From: Prevotella fusca JCM 17724
Lineage (GTDB): Bacteria; Bacteroidota; Bacteroidia; Bacteroidales; Bacteroidaceae
Length of the DNA: 64,000 nt
Reading direction: 5' to 3'
Assembly: GCF_001262015.1 (NCBI RefSeq)
Contig: NZ_CP012074.1
Location: 1,012,501 to 1,076,500, forward strand
The translations under genes and the position numbers were made by a program. Shown piece by piece: positions 1 to 9,700 of this stretch. How positions within the stretch are numbered: position 1 is the first letter of the stretch; the number at the start of each line of letters is the position of its first letter. The notes beneath the pieces were generated by a model. The model did not search any database. It had not been told where the DNA came from and saw only the letters and a list, made by a program, of their open reading frames with translations.

Positions 1-1343
1 GCTTCATCGCCCTTCTCACCCCATGTGTATGGCCGATCATCCCAATGACGGTCAGCTTCTTCCTCAAGCGTGCCAAGGACGACCGCAAGAAGGGAATCCG
101 TGATGCAGTGACATACGGCTTGTCTATCATCGTCATCTATATGGCTTTGGCAACGCTTGTTACCTGGGCATTTGGTCCACAGAAGTTAAACGAGCTGGCA
201 ACCAATGCGCCGTTCAATGTCTTCTTCTTCCTTTTGCTGGTGGTTTTTGCCTTCAGTTTCTTCGGATGGTTTGAACTCCGCCTGCCTTCATCATGGGGTA
301 ATGCAGTCGACAATAAGGCTTCTGCCACTACAGGATTGCTCTCAATCTTCCTGATGGCATTCACTTTGGCTCTGGTAAGTTTCTCTTGTACAGCACCTGT
401 CGTTGGTCTTCTCCTTGTTCAGGCAGCCACAAGTGGTGACTGGGTAGCACCGGCTGTAGGAATGTTCGGCTTTGCCTTGGCACTTGCCCTGCCTTTCACA
501 TTCTTTGCACTCTTCCCAACTTTGCTCAAAAAAGCACCGAAGTCTGGTTCATGGATGAATATGATTAAGGTCGTATTAGGCTTCATTGAGTTGGCATTCT
601 CGCTGAAGTTCCTTTCTGTTGCTGACCTCGCATACGGCTGGCACATTCTTGACCGTGAGACATTCCTCTCTATTTGGATAGTCCTCTTCGGTCTGCTGGG
701 ACTTTATCTCATTGGCAAACTCAAGTTCCCACACGACGACCTGGAACAGAAAGCTATGCCTGTACCTGCCATCATGCTGGGTCTTTGCTCACTGGCATTC
801 TCTGTTTATATGCTTCCAGGACTATGGGGTGCACCTTGTAAGGCTGTCAGTGCCTTCGCACCACCTATCAACACACAGGATTTCAACCTTGCTCCACAGA
901 CCGTACATGCTGATTATACCGATTATGATGAGGGTATGCGTGCTGCAGCTGCAGCGGGCAAACCGGTATTGGTTGACTTCACTGGCTTCGGTTGTGTCAA
1001 CTGTCGTAAGATGGAGGCATCCGTATGGACCGACTCACGTGTAGCTGACAAACTGAAGAAAGATTACATCCTCATCTCGCTCTATGTGGATGACAAGACA
1101 CCATTGAAGGAACAGGTAGAGGTGAAACTGCCTGATGGAACATCCCGCACACTCCGTACAGTGGGTGACAAGTGGAGCTATCTGGAGCAGACGAAGTTCG
1201 GTTATCTCGCTCAGCCTTTCTATGTTCCATTAGACAATGCAGGCAAGCCGTTGAATGGCAGCTTCAGTTTCAAGGAGGATGTACCGGCTTATCTTAAATT
1301 CCTTGATAAGGGATTGGAGAATTACCGTGCCCAACAGCAGTAA
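1..1343 (+). CDS. DsbD-like thiol:disulfide reductase, 5' truncated
   Basis: The reading frame is open from base 3 and runs in from the left edge. The ATG at 45 is internal, because the residues before it (LLTPCVWPIIPMTVSFF) form the first cysteine-bearing membrane helix of DsbD/CcdA proteins. The partner cysteine is in VSFSCTAPVVG, about residue 115 counted from base 45. Several hydrophobic helices follow, then a periplasmic thioredoxin-like domain with GFGCVNCRK (CxxC near residues 317-320). The family passes electrons from cytoplasmic thioredoxin across the inner membrane to periplasmic thiol proteins. The usual N-terminal periplasmic domain must lie outside the window. A strong hairpin follows the stop codon. 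Confidence 0.9.
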   Translation, partial: FIALLTPCVWPIIPMTVSFFLKRAKDDRKKGIRDAVTYGLSIIVIYMALATLVTWAFGPQKLNELATNAPFNVFFFLLLVVFAFSFFGWFELRLPSSWGNAVDNKASATTGLLSIFLMAFTLALVSFSCTAPVVGLLLVQAATSGDWVAPAVGMFGFALALALPFTFFALFPTLLKKAPKSGSWMNMIKVVLGFIELAFSLKFLSVADLAYGWHILDRETFLSIWIVLFGLLGLYLIGKLKFPHDDLEQKAMPVPAIMLGLCSLAFSVYMLPGLWGAPCKAVSAFAPPINTQDFNLAPQTVHADYTDYDEGMRAAAAAGKPVLVDFTGFGCVNCRKMEASVWTDSRVADKLKKDYILISLYVDDKTPLKEQVEVKLPDGTSRTLRTVGDKWSYLEQTKFGYLAQPFYVPLDNAGKPLNGSFSFKEDVPAYLKFLDKGLENYRAQQQ

Positions 1344-1412
1344 AAATAATACGTAATAACATTGTTTTTGGCTACTTATAGCATAGCACAAAGTCGATAG
1401 TTATAAATTCTA

Positions 1413-1471
1413 AAGAGGGGTTGTTTCAAAGAAATCATTAATGGTTTCAATTTGATACAACCCCCTTTTCA
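1413..1471 (+). terminator. Terminator after dsbD-like gene
   Basis: A long hairpin (GGGGTTGT pairing with ACAACCCC, extended by a second paired segment) is followed by CCTTTT, about 70 bases after the stop codon. Confidence 0.75.
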
Positions 1472-1631
1472 TGTTCAAACACATACCCTTCTGCTTTTGA
1501 ATTATCCCCATGCAAAACATTGTAAACGACAAGGAAGATTTCATCTACCAGTTGATTGTATCAATAAAAACAAAGAAATATAGCCAATCAAAGGAATCCT
1601 TTTCTCATAATCCATGATGAAAACTGATTTA

Positions 1632-1692
1632 TCTTCGTGAAAAGAAACAATGATTTTCACGACCAAAGATATTTTTCTTTATGAAAAGAAAT
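1632..1692. repeat. 22-bp phased palindrome array, copy 1 (3 units)
   Basis: Hexamer centres TCGTGA (1635), TCACGA (1657) and TTATGA (1679) are spaced exactly 22 bases apart. Each is flanked by T-rich sequence on the left and A-rich sequence on the right, giving TTTTCRYGAAAA-like dyads. Confidence 0.8.
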
Positions 1693-1950
1693 CAGAGGAA
1701 ATGGTTTATAAGGAGAAAGAAAGTTCAAGGTTAAAAGTCCTGATTCCATAGACATGATTACCAAGAACCGCTAATCATCAACTATTACGGTGTCAGCTTC
1801 AGCGCATGCAGCTGCACTTTCCCTTTATATGAGTCGGTCAAACAATAAAAGAAATACTGTGACAAAGAGGATAGAAAGCCCTCTCCCCACCCCTTCATCC
1901 CATGCACAAGTCTGTTCGGAAAGAACTCACCGTCATCTCACAAACCGTCA

Positions 1951-2045
1951 TCTCCGAATTATTTTCATGAAAAAAAATATTTCTTTTCATGAAGAAAAAT
2001 ATTAATTTACGTGAAAATAAATTCTTATCTTCACGAAGATAATTC
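1951..2045. repeat. 22-bp phased palindrome array, copy 2 (4 units)
   Basis: Palindromic centres TCATGA (1965), TCATGA (1987), an ACGTGA-type unit (about 2009) and TCACGA (2031) recur every 22 bases. The array opens with TCCGAATTATTTTCATGAA, almost identical to the opening of the array at 62782. Confidence 0.85.
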
Positions 2046-2219
2046 ATTTTTCCGCCCTTATCCGCCACTTCTGCATGTATCCTTTCACCTCTCGAATACC
2101 TACTTTTATAGCCAACTACAGGCCAGACAGCCTCATGTTCACGCTTTCTCATACTGTTCACAGCCTTTCTTCAGAGAGGAAAGGAGATGAAACCATAGTA
2201 TAGATAAGAGGCGGGGGTC

Positions 2220-4529
2220 TTACAATCGCTTCTTCTCAGCCTGCCCGGCACCAGTCCCCTTGTATTTGCTTCGTGAAGTATTGAACTTATAGGTAACAGT
2301 GAGAACCAGCTGACGGCTGTCATACGTGCTGACTTGTTTTGTTTCCATCGACTCCGTATAACCGATTCCTCCACCTTTCTGGGTATGGAACAAGTCCGTT
2401 CCTCCAATGCGGAAAGCCAGCCTGTCCTTCAGGAATGACTTGGTCAGGTTGATGTCAAGTGACCCTGTGTTACATGCTAATGCCCCAATCTCATCATCAC
2501 CTTTCCTGACGAGGTATGACTCCATCGACAACAGCCAGCCTTGCCCGAAGTTGAACGTATTATTGAAGCTGAAGTGAAAAATAGGCTTGTTCAGTTTGTA
2601 GGTCTTCATCCTTGTCTGCAAGGTGAGCCACTGCTTCTTCATTGCTGCGCTGAATTCGGGAGTCCAGATGCCTATTGTCGGAGCAAAGGAAAGCTGGGCA
2701 GACAATATCTTGATGCTCGGAAGGTTCGTATAGGTAATGCGTGAGACGGAGGAGTTGTGGTTGTCCTGCTCGCTCCAGAACACAATGGCATGGCGGCGGT
2801 CTCTATAGGAAACACCGAACTGGATGAACTTCCACATTGCTCCCAAGGATATTTCGTGGATGTATTCGTGCTGTAGCAGCGGATTACCCGACTGCATCAG
2901 AAAGCGGTTACCGTAGGTAACGTTGTTGCTTAACTGACGGTAAGAGGGGCGACGTGTCTTTGCTGCATAGCTCAACTGCATCTGTAGATCTCCAATCTGT
3001 GTGGCAGCGGAGATGCTTGGGAACAGGTTGCTGAACGAACGGCTCTGATTTGCAATGTGCTGTCCGTTCTCATAGTAGTTGAAGCGTACAGCTTCCCACC
3101 GCAATCCTACTGTCAGCTGGCAGATAGGAAGCATGTGTTTGTATTCCATAAAAGGAGCTATATTCGATTCTTTCAGCTGTGCGTATGAGGTTGGGACATA
3201 GTTCTCGGGATTGATGTATGCATCATTGCGGTTCGTGTTGGTATATTCTGCACCCACAGACAGATTACCTCCTAAAACGGGATAACCCAAGGTCAGTTTG
3301 GAAGCGAAGAGCCTGTTCCGCTCCTGGTTGTCAGAAGTAACCGTGCGGCTGGTCTTGTTGCTGCTTTCTTCCTTATAGGTCGTATGGTCACGTTTCTTGT
3401 TATAAACGTAGTCTGCATTGAAGTCTATGTCCATTTTCCCTATCTTTCCTACATAATAGATATTAAGGAAATGGGGAGGACGGTATGTTTCCTTGCGCAT
3501 GGCAAAGGTGTTGATATGATCATAGAAAGCTCCGTCAGCTGTTACATCACTGCTGAGTTTAAAAGGCAGGGGAGACTCGTGGAGGAAGTTGAGGGTATAT
3601 TGGATACCGACGGAGTTGCTGTCATTCAGCTGGTAGTCTGCTCCTATCGTATTCTTGAAATTGGATGATTTCTCTGTAACCTCCTGTGTAAATTCCTGAC
3701 GCCAAAGCGTGTCAGCGTGGACTATCGTAGTCGTGGTGCTTGGATAGCTTCCATTATCAAGGGAATAGCTATGCCCGCCAAAGATTTCCAGACGGTTATG
3801 ACGGTACTTCCAGTTGAGTCGTTCCGAAAGGTCCACATTCTCCGACTGGTAGTAAGAAGAGCGTACATCGAAACCGAATCCGTCACCTGCAGCTTTCTTT
3901 GTACGTATCTTTACTACTGCTTTTACCGTTGCATCGTATCTGGCACCGGGGTTGGTAATCACTTCAATGCTCTTGATTTCGCTCGACTTCAGGCGTTCAA
4001 GTTCTGTAGCTTCCCGCATCTGCCGCCCGTTGATGTAAATAACAGGTGCGCCCTTGCCGAAGACTTCGTAGCCATCTTTCTTCTTTGTCAGTCCCGGGAT
4101 ATGTGAAAGGACATCCTCGCAGGTTCCGAGCTTGCTCAGTACGGTGTTCTCAATATTCGTCTGCATACCCTCTGCCGTCAGCTTATGCAGGGGAACACTG
4201 CCCTTTACAACCACCTCTTTCATCATCTGCGCATCCTCTTTCAGGATAACCGTCAGTACTTCCTGTCCAGAAAGAACCGTGAAATACGGCTCAAAGCCTA
4301 TGAAGGATGCCTTGAGGATACTGCCTGGAGCCGCATCTTTAAGGCTGAAACTACCGTCTTCAAGGGTTGTCGTACCGGCAATGAAGGCAGAGTCCCTGGC
4401 TGAAAGAATAACGACATTTGCATAGGGAACAGGCTTCTTGTTTTCGTCAAGAACCTTTCCGGAAACTGATTGTGCGCTGGCACGAAGTCCTGTACAGAAC
4501 AGGAGGAGGATGACTAAAAATCTTTCCAT
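2220..4529 (-). CDS. TonB-dependent-receptor-like outer-membrane barrel protein
   Basis: The 769-residue protein begins MERFLVILLLFCTGLRASAQS, a clear signal peptide, which is why the start is placed at 4529 rather than at 4631. A promoter ending just inside 4601 also supports this start. Residues 20-105 form a CarboxypepD_reg-like beta-sandwich (VSGKVLDENKKPVPYANVV). A plug-like domain follows (DVLSHIPGL, PVIYINGRQ, IKSIEVITNPGARYDAT), then a long barrel ending in TVTYKFN. This architecture matches the outer-membrane beta-barrel family of Bacteroidetes whose ligands are mostly unknown. No SusD partner is adjacent, so a glycan-import role is not supported. Confidence 0.85.
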   Translation of the reverse strand: MERFLVILLLFCTGLRASAQSVSGKVLDENKKPVPYANVVILSARDSAFIAGTTTLEDGSFSLKDAAPGSILKASFIGFEPYFTVLSGQEVLTVILKEDAQMMKEVVVKGSVPLHKLTAEGMQTNIENTVLSKLGTCEDVLSHIPGLTKKKDGYEVFGKGAPVIYINGRQMREATELERLKSSEIKSIEVITNPGARYDATVKAVVKIRTKKAAGDGFGFDVRSSYYQSENVDLSERLNWKYRHNRLEIFGGHSYSLDNGSYPSTTTTIVHADTLWRQEFTQEVTEKSSNFKNTIGADYQLNDSNSVGIQYTLNFLHESPLPFKLSSDVTADGAFYDHINTFAMRKETYRPPHFLNIYYVGKIGKMDIDFNADYVYNKKRDHTTYKEESSNKTSRTVTSDNQERNRLFASKLTLGYPVLGGNLSVGAEYTNTNRNDAYINPENYVPTSYAQLKESNIAPFMEYKHMLPICQLTVGLRWEAVRFNYYENGQHIANQSRSFSNLFPSISAATQIGDLQMQLSYAAKTRRPSYRQLSNNVTYGNRFLMQSGNPLLQHEYIHEISLGAMWKFIQFGVSYRDRRHAIVFWSEQDNHNSSVSRITYTNLPSIKILSAQLSFAPTIGIWTPEFSAAMKKQWLTLQTRMKTYKLNKPIFHFSFNNTFNFGQGWLLSMESYLVRKGDDEIGALACNTGSLDINLTKSFLKDRLAFRIGGTDLFHTQKGGGIGYTESMETKQVSTYDSRQLVLTVTYKFNTSRSKYKGTGAGQAEKKRL

Positions 4530-4600
4530 ATCTGATAAAGTTAACTGGAACGATAGTTCCAATCTCAGTTGCATTTTCTTGGCACTATAAGTGTCTGCTG

Positions 4601-4632
4601 CAAATATATATAAAAAAGTGGACTCACACAAA
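4601..4632 (-). promoter_or_regulatory. Promoter of TonB-family barrel gene
   Basis: On the minus strand TTTG (4632-4629), a 20-base spacer and TATATTTG (4608-4601) match the Bacteroidetes promoter form exactly. The predicted transcript would begin near 4596, giving a leader of about 65 bases. Confidence 0.75.
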
Positions 4633-4854
4633 GAAAAGAAAAGAAACTTTCAGTCAGTTATCTTCGATAAATGCGTGGAGATCATATGCACATCTCCTGT
4701 ATTATTCATCATTACACTTGTGCCCTGACATGTCAAAGAGGCTGATACTGGAACGCATCCTGCATATTCTTTCTTTATGTCATTCTGTCTTCAATGCCCT
4801 ACCCCCGCTCATCCTGTCCTCCTGTCACTCTGTCTTCACCGTATTGAAATACAA

Positions 4855-4890
4855 CGAAAAAGGGCACATCAACATTGATGCACCCTTAAT
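4855..4890 (-). terminator. Terminator of psd-pssA-DUF4834 operon
   Basis: On the minus strand AAGGGTGCATCAA and TTGATGTGCCCTT form a stem followed by TTTTCGTTG, about 35 bases past the last stop codon of the operon. Confidence 0.7.
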
Positions 4891-4921
4891 TTTCTATATA
4901 TGTAACATGTGTTATGTCTCT

Positions 4922-5191
4922 TTATGACTCTGAGTCATCAGCCTCAGTGAAGTCAACATACTCACCTTCGCTGTCAGGGATAACCTGCTTGCGGCGTTCC
5001 TCCATTGGTCGGTTGTCGATAATGGTATTCTCTGTCGAGTTTGTCTCTTGCTGCTGGTAGTCGTAAGGATTAAACTGACGGCGTGTGCGTGTCAGCTGTT
5101 TATAGAATGAGTAAACCGTCCATAAGATGATTATCAGGAAAGCAACGAAGATGAAAATCGCAAACTTCAGAATGAAAGCAAAAAATGTCAT
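4922..5191 (-). CDS. DUF4834 family small membrane protein
   Basis: This is an 89-residue protein with one strongly hydrophobic N-terminal helix (FAFILKFAIFIFVAFLIIILW). An Arg-rich juxtamembrane stretch follows, then an acidic tail with EGEYVDFTEAD. The shape and the place directly after pssA match the DUF4834 family of Bacteroidales. Its function is unknown. It is the last gene of the psd-pssA operon, 19 bases after pssA, so a link to membrane biogenesis is plausible but inferred only from position. Confidence 0.75.
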   Translation of the reverse strand: MTFFAFILKFAIFIFVAFLIIILWTVYSFYKQLTRTRRQFNPYDYQQQETNSTENTIIDNRPMEERRKQVIPDSEGEYVDFTEADDSES

Positions 5192-5210
5192 AGCCTTGAT
5201 GTTGTGTCCC

Positions 5211-5915
5211 TTACTTCTGTACAGGAGACTGTTTTACAATAGCCGATAGTATCACATACCATGCGATGATGATAGCAAATGACGAGATACCGAAAATAAC
5301 AATCAGAGGAATACAAGTGAGGAGGAAGATATACTTTACCTCATTGCCCTTCCAGCCCCATTGCTTGAACTTCAGTGCAAACATCGGAATCTCTGACACA
5401 AGCAGCCATGAACTGATAAGAATTCCTGCCAATATGAGGTATAATCCCCAAGAGTACCCTTGCAGTTCTTTACCGAATCCCACAAGAAGTGATCCCCAGA
5501 AAAGTGCATTGGCTGGAGTTGGCAAGCCAATGAAACCCAATGCCTGTCGCTCGTCAAGGTTGAACTTGGCAAGACGAAGTGCCGAAAATGCAGCCATAAT
5601 GAATGCTGCAAATGGCAGATAGCCGCACAAAGGCTCCAAGAATGTGGGATAAGCCATATTCTGCAGCTGTGAAAAAATGATGGTTGAAGGTGCCACTCCG
5701 AAAGTAATATCATCCGCCAGAGAGTCAAGCTCCTTACCGATAGGTGAGCTGACGTGCAGCAGTCGTGCTATCATTCCATCAAAGAAGTCGAACACGGCTC
5801 CTATGACAATCCACAGCAATGCCATCTCCGCTTTACCGTTAAAGGCAAAGTAAGTAGCGATGCAGCCCGAAATGAGGTTGCAACAGGTGATGCTGTTAGG
5901 GATATGTTTCTTCAT
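5211..5915 (-). CDS. pssA: CDP-diacylglycerol-serine O-phosphatidyltransferase
   Basis: The 234-residue multi-pass membrane protein carries the CDP-alcohol phosphotransferase signature, read here as DFFDGMIAR then a Gly and DSLADD (about residues 43-67). It condenses CDP-diacylglycerol with serine to make phosphatidylserine. That product is the substrate of Psd, encoded immediately upstream in the same operon (9 bases apart). Length and helix pattern are typical for the Bacteroidetes type. Confidence 0.93.
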   Translation of the reverse strand: MKKHIPNSITCCNLISGCIATYFAFNGKAEMALLWIVIGAVFDFFDGMIARLLHVSSPIGKELDSLADDITFGVAPSTIIFSQLQNMAYPTFLEPLCGYLPFAAFIMAAFSALRLAKFNLDERQALGFIGLPTPANALFWGSLLVGFGKELQGYSWGLYLILAGILISSWLLVSEIPMFALKFKQWGWKGNEVKYIFLLTCIPLIVIFGISSFAIIIAWYVILSAIVKQSPVQK

Positions 5916-5924
5916 CTTTACAGT

Positions 5925-6626
5925 TTAATTATCAGGCTTCAGCTTGGCAATGACGGTCTGGTCACCTGTAGTTGACTGCCCCATCTTGACACAGACCTCA
6001 GAACCTACAGGAAGGAAGATGTCCACACGACTTCCCAACTTGATAAAGCCAAGGTGCTCATCAATATAACAATCCTCACCTTCCTTGGCGTATGTCACGA
6101 TACGACGTGCCATTGCACCTGCAATCTGACGGCAGAGAATGTCTGTACCGTCAGGAGTTGTGATTATCGTGTCAGCATGTTCGTTCTCCTCACTGGCTTT
6201 AGGAAGCCACGCCTTATGGAAGTTTCCGTCGAAATGCTTCACTGACTTTACTACACCATCAATAGGGAACCAGTTGGCATGAACGTTCCACAGACTCATG
6301 AAGATGGAAATCATCAACCGGCGATCGTGGAAATAGTCGTTTTCGTCCACTTCTTCTATCACGACGACATGCCCGTCAGCTGGGGCCACGACAATGCCGT
6401 CAGTATCCTCACTGCCAAAATAGCGGATAGGACACCGATAGAAGTTAAGCACTATACCATAGACGGTACCGAATACAACTGCAAAAATCCAAAATGGTAT
6501 CTTTGACGGAACTGCAAACCAAAGAATCAAAGCGATAAGACCAAGACAAATACCTCCGTAGAGCAACGTGTTCGTACCTTCGCGATGAATTCTAATCTTT
6601 TTGAGTTTCTTTTTTATTTTTCCCAT
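5925..6626 (-). CDS. psd: Phosphatidylserine decarboxylase
   Basis: The 233-residue protein belongs to the short Psd type. It has an N-terminal basic segment ([15 protein letters not shown]), two hydrophobic helices and a decarboxylase core with [18 protein letters not shown] and, near residue 195, [11 protein letters not shown]. The Gly-Ser of LGS is the self-cleavage site that yields the pyruvoyl cofactor in this family. It converts phosphatidylserine to phosphatidylethanolamine at the inner membrane. First gene of the operon; its promoter faces that of dnaE. Confidence 0.93.
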   Translation of the reverse strand: MGKIKKKLKKIRIHREGTNTLLYGGICLGLIALILWFAVPSKIPFWIFAVVFGTVYGIVLNFYRCPIRYFGSEDTDGIVVAPADGHVVVIEEVDENDYFHDRRLMISIFMSLWNVHANWFPIDGVVKSVKHFDGNFHKAWLPKASEENEHADTIITTPDGTDILCRQIAGAMARRIVTYAKEGEDCYIDEHLGFIKLGSRVDIFLPVGSEVCVKMGQSTTGDQTVIAKLKPDN

Positions 6627-6655
6627 GGTCGATAAACGACGTGTTTGTTTTGTTG

Positions 6656-6687
6656 CAAAGGTACTCCTTTTTTGTCATTTCCACAAA
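6656..6687 (-). promoter_or_regulatory. Promoter of psd operon
   Basis: Minus-strand TTTG (6687-6684), a 20-base spacer and TACCTTTG (6663-6656) match the consensus. The predicted leader before psd is about 25 bases. Confidence 0.8.
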
Positions 6688-6703
6688 TTTTCACTCTCAT
6701 TCT

Positions 6704-6734
6704 TTTGTCATGTCGCCTTTTCATAGTAACTTTA
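6704..6734 (+). promoter_or_regulatory. Promoter of dnaE
   Basis: Plus-strand TTTG (6704-6707), a 19-base spacer and TAACTTTA (6727-6734) match the consensus with one change. Transcription would start near 6739, which rules out the upstream in-frame ATG at 6641 and places the dnaE start at 6758. Confidence 0.7.
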
Positions 6735-6757
6735 CAGCTCAAAAACGCATAAGTTCA

Positions 6758-9700
6758 ATGGAAGATTACGTACATTTACATGTCCACACCAATTATTCTA
6801 TTCTTGATGGTCAATCGAAGGTTACCCGTCTGGTTGACAAGGCTGTTGCTGACGGAATGAGGGGTATGGCTATCACTGACCATGGTGTGATGTTCGGCAT
6901 AAAGGAGTTCTCTGACTATTGTGCCAAGGTCAACAAGGGCAGAAAAGAGAAAGGCGAAGAGCCTTTCAAACCTATATTTGGCTGCGAGATGTACGTAGCT
7001 CGTCGCACAATGCACGACAAAGACAAGAGCATGCGGGATAATTCAGGCTACCACCTTATAGTATTAGCGAAGAATTATCAAGGATATAAGAACCTCATCA
7101 AACTTGTTTCCAACGCATGGGTGGACGGTTATTACTATCGTCCCCGTACGGACCGTGAACAGCTTGAGAAGTATCATGAAGGACTGATCGTGTGCACGGC
7201 TTGTATTGCAGGAGAGGTTCCGAACAAGATTATCCACGATGACATTGAAGGTGCAAGGGAGGCTTGCGAATGGTATCACCGTGTATTCGGGGATGATTAC
7301 TATCTTGAACTGCAACGCCATGAGGTGAAGGACCCGACACTGATGGCAAACCGTGAGGCTTATCCCTTGCAGCAGAAAGCCAACAAGGTACTGCTTCAGT
7401 TTGCCAAGGAATACGGTATCAAGGTAGTTTGTACCAATGACTGTCACTTTGAAGACAAGGAAACTGCCGAGGCACATGACCACTTACTCTGCCTCTCAAC
7501 GAATGAAGACTTGGATGACCCGAAGCGTATGCGCTACTCCAAGCAGGAGTGGTTCAAGACGCAAGCAGAGATGAATGAAATCTTCTCGGACATCCCAGAG
7601 GCAATGACGAACACATTGGAGATTCTTGACAAGGTGGAAACCTACAGTATTGACCATGGTCCTATCATGCCTTTCTTCCCCATTCCAGAGGACTTCGGAA
7701 CGGAAGAAGAGTGGGAAAAGAAGTTCAGCGAGGAGGATTTATACAAGGAATTCACGACCGACGAGAACGGTGAGAACCCGCTTTCTAACGAAGAGGGGAA
7801 GAAAGTTATCGAACGTCTGGGCGGCTATGAGAAGATATATCGCATCAAGTTCGAGGCTGATTACCTTGCTAAATTAGCCTATGACGGTGCTAAAAAGCTG
7901 TATGGTGAGCCACTGTCGGATGAGGTTGAAAGCCGCATCCGCTTTGAGTTGCACGTAATGAAGACGATGGGTTTCCCCGGTTACTTCCTTATAGTACAGG
8001 ACTTTATCAATGCAGCAAGAGAGGAATTAGGCGTAATGGTGGGTCCGGGTCGCGGATCTGCAGCGGGCTCTGTTGTGGCTTATTGCCTTGGAATCACGCT
8101 GATTGACCCCTTGAAGTATGACCTGCTTTTTGAGCGTTTCCTTAACCCCGACCGTGTCAATCTCCCTGATATTGATACCGACTTCGATGATGACGGACGC
8201 GGACGGGTGCTGCAGTGGGTAATGGATAAGTACGGACACGAGAACTGTGCACATATCATTACCTATTCAACCATGGCAACGAAGAATTCCATCAAGGATG
8301 TTGCCCGTGTGGAAAAACTGCCTCTGGACGTATCAAACGCCCTTTGCAAGGCTATTCCAGAACGCCTTCCTGACGGCATGAAGATGAACCTGACAAATGC
8401 CATCAAGTGTACACCACAGCTGCAGGATGCTGAGGTAAGCGAGGACATAAGGGAACGTAACACGATTAAATATGCCAAGATGCTGGAGGGGACGGTGCGT
8501 GGAACGGGTATCCATGCCTGTGGATTCATCATCTGCCGTAACCCAATTGACGACTGGGTGCCGGTTTCTACGGCAACTGACCCGGACTTCCCGGAAAAGA
8601 AAGTGCCTGTCACGCAGTATGACGGACACGTGATCGAGTCGACTGGTCTTATCAAGATGGACTTCCTCGGATTGAAGACTCTCTCCGAGTTGAAGGAGGC
8701 CTGCAAAGTTGTTAAGCAGACAAGAGGCGACATTATTGACCTTGAGAAAATCCCTATTGATGACGAACTGACTTATCAGCTCTATCAACGTGGGCAGACT
8801 GTCGGTACGTTCCAGTTTGAATCGGCTGGTATGCAGAAGTACCTGCGTGAGCTTCATCCAACTGTGTTTGAAGACCTCATTGCCATGAATGCGCTCTATC
8901 GTCCGGGACCGATGGACTACATTCCCGACTTTATCAAGCGTAAGCACGACCCAGCACTGGTGAAGTATGACATCCCTTGCATGGAGAAATACCTCAAGGA
9001 TACATACGGAATCACCGTCTATCAGGAGCAGGTGATGCTCTTGAGCCGACAGCTGGCGAACTTCACCCGCGGCGAGAGTGATGCACTTCGTAAGGCGATG
9101 GGTAAGAAGAAGAAAGCCATCGTTGACAAGATGAAGCCTAAGTTCATCAAGCAGGGACAGGAAAACGGACACGACCCGCAGATTCTTGAGAAGATATGGA
9201 GCGACTGGGAGAAGTTCGCCAGCTATGCTTTCAACAAGTCGCATGCCACCTGCTACTCATGGGTGGCTTACCAGACGGCTTACATGAAGGCGCATTATCC
9301 TGCCGAATACATGGCTGCCTTGATGACACGACGCTTCAGTCAGATTACCGAAATCACGAAGCTGATGGAGGAGTGTAAGGCACTGAAGATTGCAACCCTC
9401 GGTCCTGATGTCAACGAGAGTCAGATAGGCTTTGGTGTGAACAAGAACGGTGAAATCCGCTTCGGACTCTCTGCTATCAAGGGAATGGGTGCCAGTGCGG
9501 CAGAAAGCATTGTGCGTGAACGCGAGGAGAACGGTCCTTACAAGGATATATATGACTTTGCCGAACGTGTCGACCTCAGCAACGTGAACCGCAAGGCATT
9601 TGAAAGTCTGGCTTACAGTGGCGGTTTCGACAGCTTCGGTCTGCAGCGTGAACAGTACTTTGCTGTCACTGGAAAGGGCGACTTGTTCCTGGACACCATC

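Larger units (their letters stand above)
1344..2219. other. Intergenic region between dsbD-like and TonB-family genes
   Basis: No convincing gene is seen; short ORFs here lack family features and cross the repeats. The region holds a terminator near its left end and two arrays of short palindromes phased at 22 bp (listed separately). It lies downstream of both flanking genes, which converge. Confidence 0.6.
4530..4921. other. Intergenic region upstream of TonB-family gene
   Basis: It holds the minus-strand promoter at 4601-4632 and the terminator of the psd operon at 4855-4890. A short plus-strand ORF between them has no family features and looks spurious. Confidence 0.6.
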
